Shown piece by piece: positions 8,936 to 19,189 of a DNA stretch of 23,750 bases; position 1 is the stretch's first letter; each line of letters opens with the position of its first letter. The notes below the pieces were generated by a model. That model worked only from the letters and a program-made list of their open reading frames with translations, made no database searches and was not told the DNA's origin. This DNA comes from Chromera velia. Taxonomy: Eukaryota > Sar > Chromeraceae. Where the stretch lies: the NCBI GenBank assembly GCA_018398765.1, contig JAHBMJ010005916.1:38424-62173 (forward strand), given 5' to 3'. The translations under genes and the position numbers were made by a program.

Positions 8936-11900
8936 CTACAAAGAAGAGCAGACCCCAGCGGCCCAGGCAAGAAAACGATCAAGTGCCGTCCTGAGGCCGG
9001 GAATTCGTGTGGCCAGAGCGTCAGTCACCCCGACTGCGTGACAGATGTTGTCGACCATCTCGTACACATCCATGGAGGGGTACATCGTGCGTTGCATGGC
9101 TTCGCACATCATTGCTGTAACCACCACCAAGCAAAGTTTGCCCTCTACTAAAACACGGTTCTGCCTGCAGCACTCCATTGCTGCTGCAATTCTTGTGTTA
9201 CCAAAAATCGTTGTCCTTGGGTCTTCTTCATTTTCACCTTCCCTTCCCTTCATGTCCGTTTCAAGTTTGACCTCTCCCTCCCTCTGACACCCCTCCCTCC
9301 CGTTTATCGAACACGCATCTGCTTGCGATGGAACAGAAACACACACGTCCATAGATTCCCCTCCCTTCCCATCGATACTTTTCTCCAACCCTACAGCCAG
9401 ACTCTCTTTGCACACAGACGACGAAGCTTCCGTGTGGGAATCCGACGCCAACCACAAACTGCTGCAGACTTCTGAATTCAATTGCAGATCCTCTTCAAGG
9501 GGCAGGAGGAGGATGTCTGCCTTTGAGGGACGCGAGACGGGCATAGAGGAGGACGTTGCTTCTTCTCTTTCTCTTTCCGGGACCAATCTTTGATTTTTTA
9601 CCAGCCTCTCCTCCCTCTGTGCCTCGAACGCGTGATTCCTACAAGCACCCTCCAACCTCTCCCCTTCAAAACACAATTCTCTCCACCATTCGTCCATCTT
9701 TTCCAATCCTCCCTCCCCCTTTCTTTCGATACTCCCATCCCCCGTCCCCCTCCGGTCTGCCAACCTTCGTTCACTTTTCTCCTCTGCCAGTCTCTGCCTT
9801 CCCAACGCTCTGTCCATCTGGCTGATGAATTCTGTTCGTCTCTCTGAGCTGAGGACTTCTGGGCTTAATGCGCAGATGGCGTCGCACACCGCCTCTCCCA
9901 CAAGCCCCGAGAGACCTCCAAAAAGTCGGCGGAGGGTCTGGGTCTCTGCTGATGAGAGGTGTTCTGTCATGCCGACATCAAGCAAAACAAGATGGGCACG
10001 ACTACCACCCCCCCTCTCCCTCCCACTGCCTGTGGACACACTGACATCCTGCCTCTGCCCCCCAATTCCCTCCGTCGATTTTTCTTCACCCCCTCCATTC
10101 ATCGCATCTCCGTTCTTTGCCGGAGGCAACCCATCTCTCTCTCCCTTCTCTTTACCCAAATCCCTGTTGCCACAGAGATTCCGAAAGGCGGAAATCAGAA
10201 GAGTCAAACGATCCTTTCCGTTCCCTTCTCCTGTCCCTGCCTCCTTCTGTTCGAGGCGCACCATAATGTTCCCTGGGTGCAGGTCTCCATGCAGCACACC
10301 GTCCACCAGCATCATCTTCAGGAGAACGAAGACGCCCAGTCGAGCTACTTGACGGGCAATTCTGCACACAGAAAGGAGATGAGCAGAGAAGTACATAAAG
10401 CCAATGGAGGAACAATTCTCACAACAACCTTCACAGTCGACGCAGAAACGTCGCCAACGTACGCTGAATCCAAACTTTCATGCCGGAATACAAAGAAAGC
10501 ATTTTTCCACCACATCCGAGGCTCGCATCAGAAACTGATCGTCCCTTTTCTCTTCCCCAACCAAGAAGCCCACCCACCAAACAGCCAATCAGCCACGCAT
10601 GAAGCCAACCAATCGACCAACCAAGTCACCAACCGGTAGACCAATCAAGCAACCAACCTTGTCTCCTCGACCCCATTTCCAGGTCGAACAAAGTCCGACA
10701 GAGGGGCACCAGCCTCAAAAGATTCGACTAGGACTGAGGGCCCCACGAGGGGTCTGATGGGGGTCGGAAGAGAGACTAGTTTCCAGCGCCCAAAGTTTTT
10801 TCCCATCAGCTCCAGAGCGTCTGCCTCTTTCCGAAAGTCCAGCTGGGCCGAGAGGGAAGACTGGAGACTCGACAGCATTTCGGGAACTCTGTAAAAAGGA
10901 GAAAACAAGGCGCAAGAGATGAAAACTAAGAGAAGGTAACATAGAGAAGACCATAAGTATTTGAAGGGAAAACTCGAAGTCACAGACCCACCTACTTATT
11001 GAAAGGGCCCTCTCCGTTCCCGAAACAAAAAAGCCAGAGCAGAAATGAAAAGAAAAAGCGATGCCTTGCTTGGAAGCTACACCAAACGATGCGTACCAAC
11101 ATGGGCATCTGACTTGAGACTCAATTCGAACCAACACACCCACCTGTAAGCCTTCAGTCCTGGGAGCAACGGAAGAATTGCGGAGAGAATCGCAAAGTCC
11201 GTCTCCAGATTCTCACTCACTCCAGGGTGCTGGACCTTCACAGCCACCACAGCTCCAGGACGACCCACCAGGCTCTCTGGAGCGTCCCTCCGAATTTTGG
11301 CTCTGCAAAAGAATCGCATAGCACAAAAAAAAATCAGTGGCTCTGCAAAAGAAACGCATGAGCACAAAAAAAAAATCAGAGAAGAAGCATTTCTCTACTG
11401 ACATTTCCAGACCGTTAGTGCAAACGTGAAGCATTCCCCCCCCTCTCCTGACTCACTTGTGCACCTGTGCAATGCTCCCACTTCCGAGAGGTTTCCTCTC
11501 CACTTCTTCGAACAGGTCCTTCCAAGGGACTCCAAACGCTCTCTCGATCTCCTCCGCCGTGTGCCCAAACGAATGCTCTGGTGCGTTCTGGTGGAGACTC
11601 TCCATCGCATGCACAAGGTCGGGGGGGAACAGATCTGGACGTGCGCCAATCCACTGCCCCAATTTGATAAATGCCGGTCCCAAACGGCGGAATGTGTCTG
11701 CAAGTCTCTCAACCCACCACTTCCTGTAGACCCCCCCCCAACTAAAGCAGAGGGGGGCACTCAGGCCAAGAGGAAGGAGCGCCCCTGCAAGAACGAATCC
11801 CCGTCGAAGCATGTGCCAACAATGCACCACCCATTCCCAAAAACTGCGGCGAAGAACCTTTCCGCCTTTCCGCATAGAAACTTCAACCAACTCATCGCCT

Positions 11901-12208
11901 TCCTCCGTGTCCTCTCCACCAGTTTTCAAATCACACCGAACAATTCGTTTGCTTTCCTTGGCCGTTCCCAGAGATTTATACGCCACGCAAGCAACTGCGA
12001 CTGCAACTCCAAAGCGTTTACGACTTCCTGAAGGCACCCGATGGAGAAGGTCTCTGAAGAACGAAGCGCGCTTCTGACTTGAGGGAAGAGAGTGTCCAAG
12101 TGATTGCGGGAACCTCCTTCCAAGAGTAGCTTGGATCTCTGAACGAAAAAACAGGCTTCGGCAGAGCCCCCGCCCCATATGGCTGGACACCACTGTGGAT
12201 GGACGCAT
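8936..12208 (-). CDS. ABC1/UbiB-family atypical kinase, ADCK2-like
   Basis: Four exons on the minus strand, 12208-11457, 11302-11144, 10888-10658 and 10361-8936, give 855 residues. All three introns are in phase 2 (donors gtgagt, gtgggt, gttggt). ATG 12208 is the first Met after an in-frame TGA at 12248-12250. Family marks: the KxGQ motif as IKLGQW (181-186), the glycine/alanine-loop equivalent GSGSIAQVH (242-250), the VAVK lysine (K273), QLDFRKEAD in exon 3, the catalytic loop HGDLHPGN (405-412) and DVG in place of DFG (509-511). KLGQW and DVG point to the ADCK2 branch, which is family knowledge. UbiB proteins support coenzyme Q or plastid prenylquinone metabolism on organelle membranes, with ATPase rather than classical kinase activity. 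The basic N-terminus could be an organelle presequence. Residues 136-155 are hydrophobic. Low-complexity inserts separate HGDLHPGN from DVG (about 90 residues) and fill much of the C-lobe before the conserved end. Confidence 0.88.
11299..11380. repeat. 40-bp tandem duplication covering the intron 1 splice acceptor of the ABC1 gene
   Basis: GGCTCTGCAAAAGAA starts at 11299 and again at 11339. Both units contain, on the minus strand, a pyrimidine tract followed by CTTTTGCAG|AGCC, so the 3' splice site is present twice, 40 bases apart. Only the acceptor with exon start 11302 keeps the kinase frame. Confidence 0.88.
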
Positions 12209-13261
12209 AGAGAGTGTACAAGAAAACGGGATGCTCCGATTCCCAATTCAAGAGACCTCGCCAGTCAGACAAGTAAATGTCTGACCTTTTTCACCCGTAC
12301 ATAGCTCTTCCAGTGAAAAATCCTCTCCGATACGGCTGTTTTCAACGAAACTCGCTGTATTACTCGATACTGAAGATCTTCCCGAGTCTGTGTGATGTTA
12401 CTCTTCTGTACGATGACCCTTTCTCCTCTTGTGAAAGAGCCTTAAATTCAAACATTCGATGAAACGTACGTCCTCGGGCCGTCGACGCGAATAGTCGGCT
12501 TGGTGCGCGTTGACTCCCGCCGTCAAATTGAGTCTGAGGGCCCGGGGGACCGGCCCGCGGCGCGGCCGCTCAAATTGTCAATCATGCGCGCTGATTCATG
12601 CATGCATCAATCATCAAAGACATGACATTTCGTGGCTGCATTTCTGACAGCAGTCGATCGGCTCTTGATTCAATGGGAGTGAAGCCTATTTACAGTTCAG
12701 TGTCAAAGGATGGCATGTCGTGCGTGAGCCAATGGCAGCTCGAGAATTGCCTCATTTCGAACCCTGTCTGATCCACCTTTCCATGGCCTGAAAAGAGTTT
12801 TCGGTGTTGCCTTAGTAATGCCTACCTCTTTTTGGCAATGAGACCAGTGGAACAGCGAACTTTCGGCAGCCGCATTCGGAGACGATGCTGGCTTTGCGGG
12901 GACACGGTCTTCGAGACCTCCAAGACGTTTCTCTTCTGGCTAGCAGATCCCTATGCCAAACCGTCTCCTTTGATGAAGCTCTCCTGGTTTTCAGTCTGGT
13001 CAGTCAGATCATCTCAGGATACTGCGGTGATGCTGGTTTACCCTGCTTGCCGAGCTGAGTCTTCCGGCAAACAGTTGCACGAAGGAATAGAAGCAAGGCT
13101 CGGCCAAAGTGAATGTGAAGGTTGCCTGAGAGAAGAAGTGGCTGAAAACCGTTGGTGGAAAGGGAGGCATTTCTGTGGAATTTGACCCCGTCTTCACCGC
13201 AAAGGAAGGCCATCCGAATGAGGTTCTTTGGAACGATTCTGCGTTGCCAGGCCTAGCCTGA
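12209..13261. other. Divergent spacer between the ABC1 gene and the membrane-protein gene
   Basis: It should hold the 5' flanks of both genes. Bases 12480-12560 are GC-rich. Two plus-strand open stretches, 12819-13055 (frame remainder 0) and 13130-13258 (frame remainder 2), look somewhat protein-like but have no recognised domain and no clear start. They may be upstream exons or remnants. Confidence 0.4.
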
Positions 13262-13799
13262 ATGCGTTTTTCGACTAATTCCCTGTACGCCCGTTCTGTC
13301 GTATTTGAAGCAGAGTTCGACGAACCCCTCACAGTCTTTGCGGTATTTTACGTGTGTCTCATTCCGGGACAAGCTCTCCTCAGCGTGTGACCCGCAGTTC
13401 GACGTACATTTTCTTACAATCTCTTGGTTTTGAAAGATTTGTGTTCGTTTGAAATGCCTGCAGGCTGTCTGTGGCGTTGATCTCTGTCGCGCTGATTCTC
13501 GGACGGTGGAGGGAAGCAACAGAAGTGAGTCACCCACAGTCGATCAACGAAAGCACCGGAGTTTTTCTGGTTGTTTTTTTCTTCCTCAGTTGAGACTTCT
13601 ATTTCCCCTCTACCTGCCTGTGTCGAGTTTCCTTCCATTCCTCTCGATTTTGTCTCTTTCAAACGGGATCCTACCCTCTTGGTGCAAGTAGAAAGCGGGG
13701 AGACTTCTATTTGGCTCTCGGTCTTTCTCTGCCTTCCTCTCAGTGTGGTTCCGCTTTCCTGCCTGTTGTGCACGTGTACGGACGCGTCCGTGAGAGAGA

Positions 13800-13832
<33 letters not shown>

Positions 13833-14509
13833 AGAGGAAGAGGAAGAGGAAGAGGAAGAGGGAGAAATAAATCAAGAAAGACGGAGCGGAACGACATAAT
13901 ACGTCTGTCATCTCAAGCATGTGTGCGCGCTCATAGTGTGTAGAAGGGAGGGCGGTCGAGGGGAGGTTCCCTGGACCCGTCGTCTTTTTGTGTGTTGTTT
14001 GTCCGTGAAACGAAAGAAACACATTCTGTCGTTACGGAAGGAATGTACAAAAGAAAGAAAACGAGAGTCGAAAGAAAGTGTACGTGCTTGAAAAGGCTCT
14101 CTGAATTTGCTTCCCGCGCCCCTCCCCCTCTGCAGCCCATTCCGATGCGTGCCAGCCTCCGCCGAGTGGAAGTTGACCTCCCCCCCCCCTCACCGGCAGA
14201 AGTTCCGAAAGTCAACCCACACCACCACTCGCCAATGGCGGAAGAAGACCCATCGCCTCCCCCCCCTCGGGAGACTGTCTGGAAGGGGAGCTTTGCGGAG
14301 AGAATGGAAATTCTCGGGTGTAACTCCGAAAATCCCGCAGTCGAAGGTCACTGCCCTGACTTCTCTTTCTGAAATGCGTGAGAGAAGATCTCGTCTTGCC
14401 CACCTTCTGGGTCTCCTCCACTGTTTCCTTTCTTTCTATCGCATACCCTTGCGCTCTGTCTACCTTGATCTCTCCAACCCTCACAAATGTCCTTGTGTAC
14501 GCGTACTTG

Positions 14510-14607
<98 letters not shown>

Positions 14608-14635
14608 GGACGGACGGACGGACGGACGGACAGAC

Positions 14636-14666
<31 letters not shown>

Positions 14667-14691
14667 CACACACACACACACACACTCACAG

Positions 14692-14742
<51 letters not shown>

Positions 14743-16430
14743 CAAGTACACTCACTCACTCACACACACACACACAGATATACTCACACCTCCGTCAATG
14801 TCTCTCTCGTTCCCCCGTCCGTCTGAAGCCCCTCTCTGTATGTGACTGTCTTTGTGTGCGTGCAACCGATCTTTGTTTGCGGTACATGTTCGTGTTCCTT
14901 CTGCATGCAGTCCTCGGGGAGTGTGCGGATCTGTCCCGCCTCTCGTCCCTCGGTGGACTCCTCGTCTGGCTGTTGGGGGTGTGCATCGCCTGTTTGGTCC
15001 TTACTGGGGTGGTGGTCAGGAGAGAGCTTCGGGAGATTTTTCGGAGAAAGTGGGAAGGCGAAATATGGGAGCCCTCTGGGATTCTTTCTGTCAGCCGGTC
15101 TCTCTCTTTTTCTTTTGAGAAAGGGCAGAGAAGAGCACTTAAGCATTATATTCTGATGCATCCTGGCAAATGGAAACAATTGTGAGAGAGTGCATGGGGC
15201 TTTATGTGCCGGCCGATCAGCCCCTTTTCCAAGTTTGTTTCTGCCCGTTCTTTCCCAATTAAGTTGGCAGTCTGAGGTGGGCACTTCAACCACTCGAGAG
15301 TCCGTGTCCTTCTTTTTGTACTTATCTCTTTAAATTCACTTGTTCGATCGATCATCTAAGTACGCCTTCTCCGTGTTAGGGGCAGTAGAAGAACCCCACC
15401 GAAAGATAGTTTTGGCGCCGTGTGTGCATCCATCCATCCTTCCATGCAGATTTGTGTTTGGACCTCAGGGGCGTTGATTCTTCTTGTCCACATTCTTTGG
15501 ACTTTGGGGACCGCGAACCTGCGGAGGTTTTCCTCCCCTGGTCTCAGCACGTGGCTGGAATTAGCAGGGTGTGTGTCTGTGCTCGTAGCCACCCTTGCAG
15601 CCTTGACAGGGCGTGACTTTGCGAGAGAGGAGGAGAGAAGGGCCCGTCCCCTCTTTGCCTTTGTCGGACGCCCTCCGGCCATCCAGATGGGGACACATTT
15701 TGAGAGAGGGCATAGGGGCAGTATCGGTGGGGGGGTTGGGGGGAGGGGGAGGATTGAGGAGGAGGAAACGGACCTCCGACTGATCATGACTCGACCTGAG
15801 CCTTTGAGTGGAAGGGGCAGAGAGCTGCTTGTTCCGTCTTCGTTTGAGGGCGGGCCGTGGAGTTACTTGCAGATGGATGACGCCCGCGATGCGGGTGGGC
15901 CCGTGCAGGGGGGGCACTCTCAGGGGGGAGTAGGGGGGTTGGGGGGATTTGGATCGCAGTTCCAGCAAACTAGAAGAGAGATGGATAAACTAGGAAGTGC
16001 CTATTCGGGAGCGCCTTCGTATGCGTCTCCGTCGGGATCTGGGACGGGATCTGCAGGGCCGCCCCCTGAGACGTGGAGGCCGTCTCGTGTTCGTGCGGGA
16101 TGGTTGGAGACGCCTCTTCCTTCTGTGATTGCAAGTGGACAGCGGCAGCAGCAACAATTAGCTCGGTTGGGTCCCGGGTCGTCTGCCTCTGTCTCCTCAG
16201 GCCCTGCGTCTGGCTGGGGGGCCTCTGCCTCTCGGGCTTTTGGGGGAGGGGGGGCGCAATACTCTGCTGTAGGGTCACGGTCTGGTTCTGAAAGTTACGG
16301 ACAGGGAAGACAACCTGCTTCTTCGTCCGAGAAAGGAGGGATGGGCAGAGGCTACCAGACGCATCATGGAAAGAGGAGAGAGGATCACCAAAGGGAAGCT
16401 TCTGAAGGGCTGCTAACTGGCGGGATCTGA
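13262..16430 (+). CDS. Unrecognised multi-pass membrane protein with Gly/Ser/Gln-rich tail
   Basis: The model has exons 13262-13386, 13464-13524, 14136-14346, 14911-15089 and 15450-16430. The phases match at every junction and give 518 residues. The last three exons are firmer than the first two; a shorter start at ATG 14145 or 14043 is possible. Hydrophobic segments lie at about 23-55 (one or two helices across exons 1-2), 146-168, 194-212 and 227-246. Between the first and second groups is a Pro/His-rich loop (about 65-115). After the last helix comes a basic patch (FAREEERRARP) and a roughly 250-residue low-complexity tail rich in Gly, Ser and Gln, probably disordered. Donors are gtgacc, gtgagt, gtcact and gtcagc. 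Intron 2 holds a 30-G run and intron 3 a large microsatellite. I recognise no family. AATAAA lies 86 bases after the stop. Confidence 0.5.
13802..13862. repeat. 30-G homopolymer followed by (GGAAGA)n
   Basis: Thirty consecutive G from 13802 to 13831, then about five GAAGAG units. It lies in the proposed second intron of the membrane-protein gene. Long G runs of this kind can form G-quadruplexes and are error-prone in sequencing. Confidence 0.95.
14510..14775. repeat. Compound microsatellite (CA)n(GA)n(CGGA)n(GA)n(CA)n
   Basis: About 265 bp of nested dinucleotide and tetranucleotide repeats: CA, GA, a block of GACAGACGGACGGACGGAC type, GA again, then CA, GA and CA. It sits wholly inside the intron between exons ending at 14346 and starting at 14911. 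Long open frames across it on both strands are repeat artefacts. Confidence 0.97.
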
Positions 16431-18773
16431 TACATCATTTGCAAGTGTTTTTTCTGTCTATTAAACTTTCCGTGTTATGTACTACATCAATACCTCATCA
16501 TCTTTAAAAGATTGAAATAAACGTATCATCTAGCTGCTTGTAGCATATCATACTAGTACATCCTAGCATATTGATTGATTGATTATATTCATTAGTCTAC
16601 GCTTTTTCTAGGCAGTGGACTTTGGAGACATCTGGAACATAATTTGTTACATAAATCCTACTATTGTGTGATTTCTATCCTATTCTAGATTATGTTGCGT
16701 GTACCATACTTAAAATTCTTCAATTCTAACAAATTATTAGTAACAATTCAATTTTTTAAAAAATATTCAGATATTATTATATTCTAGGAAATAGTATTAG
16801 GATTTTTTAGGATTAGGATTAATGTCTGGAGGATTGGCCTCCCGCCCCAATGCCGACTATCAGGTTATATGTAAGAGGCCACACCATACCAGTGGGATTT
16901 ATTATTAAAGTGCTAGACTGAGAGCTAGACTGAGAGTCTAGCTAGGACTCTACTAGAAAAACTATAATTATCTATGACTAGAGCTATGATCATGAACGAG
17001 ATCATGCATGCATCATGATACATATGCCAGTGTATTATGTATGAAGTTTTAAGTAAAAATCAAATGCCGAAGAAGGCATTCAGATAGAGGAGCGTCAAGT
17101 ATGAGGTCGCATGAGAGAGAGAGCTAGCAGCGAGAGCAGTAACCAGGATAGAAGGAAGAGATGAAAGACGTATAGGCCAGACGCTAGGAACAAACTGTAA
17201 GTCAATGCCCCCCAGTAAAAACCCTAATAAAAACCTAGCCTAGTTATCTAGGTTCAAGGTAGAAGATCTGATCGGTATGCTTTATCAGATGAAAAGAGCA
17301 AGAGAGACAAGCTTTGCACGTAGGCATAAGGTCGCAAAAGTAATAGAGGATGCATGCTATCGCTCCACCCCTGCCCTCTGTCAGTCTGTCTTTCACTCGC
17401 ACTTTGTCAGAGAATATTAAGCATAACTTAATATTATCCCAGGACCGTAATTCAACTGCATCCATGTTTATCCGCAGTAGCAATAGTTTTGAAGTGTAAG
17501 GCAAGAAATTCATGTGTCGTGATGAGATGTGTCATTGCATGTATACGTGCATGGTGTGGAGTAATATGCATGAATATATGGTGCAAGGCAGACGTCAAAT
17601 AACTGGCACGCAGGTCTAGGGCTCCGGCCCTGAACACAATGTAATCCTGTAATCCAAACTAGCATAATTAACAGTCGCATTCAAACTATTTAAGCCAAAA
17701 ATAATAAAAATATATATATATGAATCCATATAATATGAGTCAATGCGCACTTTAATATAAAGCCAACAATATAACAATATCTGCAACAACCTAACAAGCT
17801 AGCTAACAATGTGGCGTGCCTTGCTCTAGGTCGTGCTTAACCTAGTGCTTAACATACAATACACATAATGTCATATGTGAAATATCTGTAAACCTTTTTT
17901 TGCATGACCGTGACTATGGTACGACGCGTTCCCGACTCCTTTACAAGATGATGTATCTACAATTAAAAAGAGCTTCAAAAAAGCTGCAAAACATACGGAC
18001 ATGCACACACGAGCACAAAACATGCACTCATCGAGACTCCAGGGTTCATGCATCAGATTTTAATTCGCTTGCCCCATCCGCAAAGGGTTCCCCGACCCTT
18101 TCAATTTCAAATCGGGATTTCTTAATCCGCTTTCTACTGAGGATGGAAGGGACAGGTCGCTAAGGGGGGTGGGGGGGGCAGGTCTCTGCGAGCTGTGAAT
18201 ATTTGGATCACACGCAAGCAGTACACGCGCAGATGGACGAAAGGGTGTGAATGATGATGCCAGGCCGAGAAGAAAGCAGAGCCGTACGGAAGGGAACAGT
18301 CGGAGCAGGGCTGTCTGCTTTTCAATTGAAGAGGAGACAGGAACGAGATCGGAGAAAACGATCGACGCACGCAGAAACGTAATTTTGCCTGCCACTACAG
18401 CGCCACAGAACTGGAGGAGACGAGTTTGTGGGTGCACTGACTTTCCTCTTCCCTCTGCATGCTGAATGAAACGAGGTTCCGCTCATACAGCATTTCGAGA
18501 GGGGGACGGAGAACAAAAAAGAAAAGAAAAAAGAGAACTACGGAGGTGACCAAAAGAGCGAAAGTGGAAGTCAATCTTTGCACCTTTTCCTTATCCGCCA
18601 CCCCAATCCATCTCGCCCTCCCTCCATGTATCCCTTGTGTGTGATCTTCCTCTTCCTTCCTCCCGTTTCCTGAGTAGAGCAGCAGAGTCACCCGGTCACT
18701 CAAGCCCTCCTCGCAGGGCCGCATCATTCTTCTCTTCTCTTATGCCTATTCAGAGGGAGAAGAGCTCCGTCGC
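16431..18773. other. Spacer between convergent genes; AT-rich, no gene seen
   Basis: From 16440 to about 18060 it is AT-rich, with a short GATT repeat near 16569 and several TAGACTGAGAG-type repeats near 16915-16940. From 18060 to 18770 composition is mixed and should include the 3' flank of the minus-strand DUF4079 gene. The open frames are short and not protein-like. Confidence 0.55.
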
Positions 18774-19123
18774 TCACGGCCACTGGGTCTTCTCCCAGAC
18801 TTTCGAGAAGATCTCCCAGCCACTCACCAACTGCCATGCAAACAGCGCAGTCGCTGCAGAGGGAAAAGGAAGGGAGGGAGGGATGAAGGAGCAGAAACAG
18901 AGACTAGAATGTGGGGGTACGCAGAAATGGACTACAGACAGAAAGCTGGACTAGCCATTGTTGTGACAAATCCAGGAGGCATAAGAGACGAAAAGAGACT
19001 TTGCGGTGCCTTCAGTCTCCCGGATTTTCCTCGAAATTGTGCCTGGGGTTTTGTTTTTCTGTTTGTCCCTCCGGCTTTTTCTCTCTGTCCTCCTTCTGCT
19101 GCTTTCTTCTGATGGTGTCTGTG

Positions 19124-19189
<66 letters not shown>

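Noticed and set aside
9045-10639. Plus-strand open frames opposite the large kinase exon
   Set aside because: These are antisense shadows of a GC-rich coding exon; the minus-strand reading has conserved ABC1 motifs.
12500-12590. CCGTCAAATTG and TCAAATTGTCAA resembling the left-hand repeat motif
   Set aside because: Only two loose matches without the rest of the repeat unit; chance is likely.
12720-12790. Possible tRNA T-arm (GGTTCGAAAT on the minus strand)
   Set aside because: The flanking bases do not pair into a T-stem and no acceptor or anticodon arm fits.
13082-13390. Frame interrupted only by TGA codons, suggesting TGA recoding
   Set aside because: Neighbouring genes here appear to end at TGA, and one interruption is better explained by a gtgacc splice donor. 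The evidence is too thin for a changed nuclear code.
14107-14845. Long open frames on both strands across the CA/GA repeats
   Set aside because: Their His/Thr, Arg/Glu and Cys/Val dipeptides come directly from the microsatellite; it lies in an intron of the membrane-protein gene.
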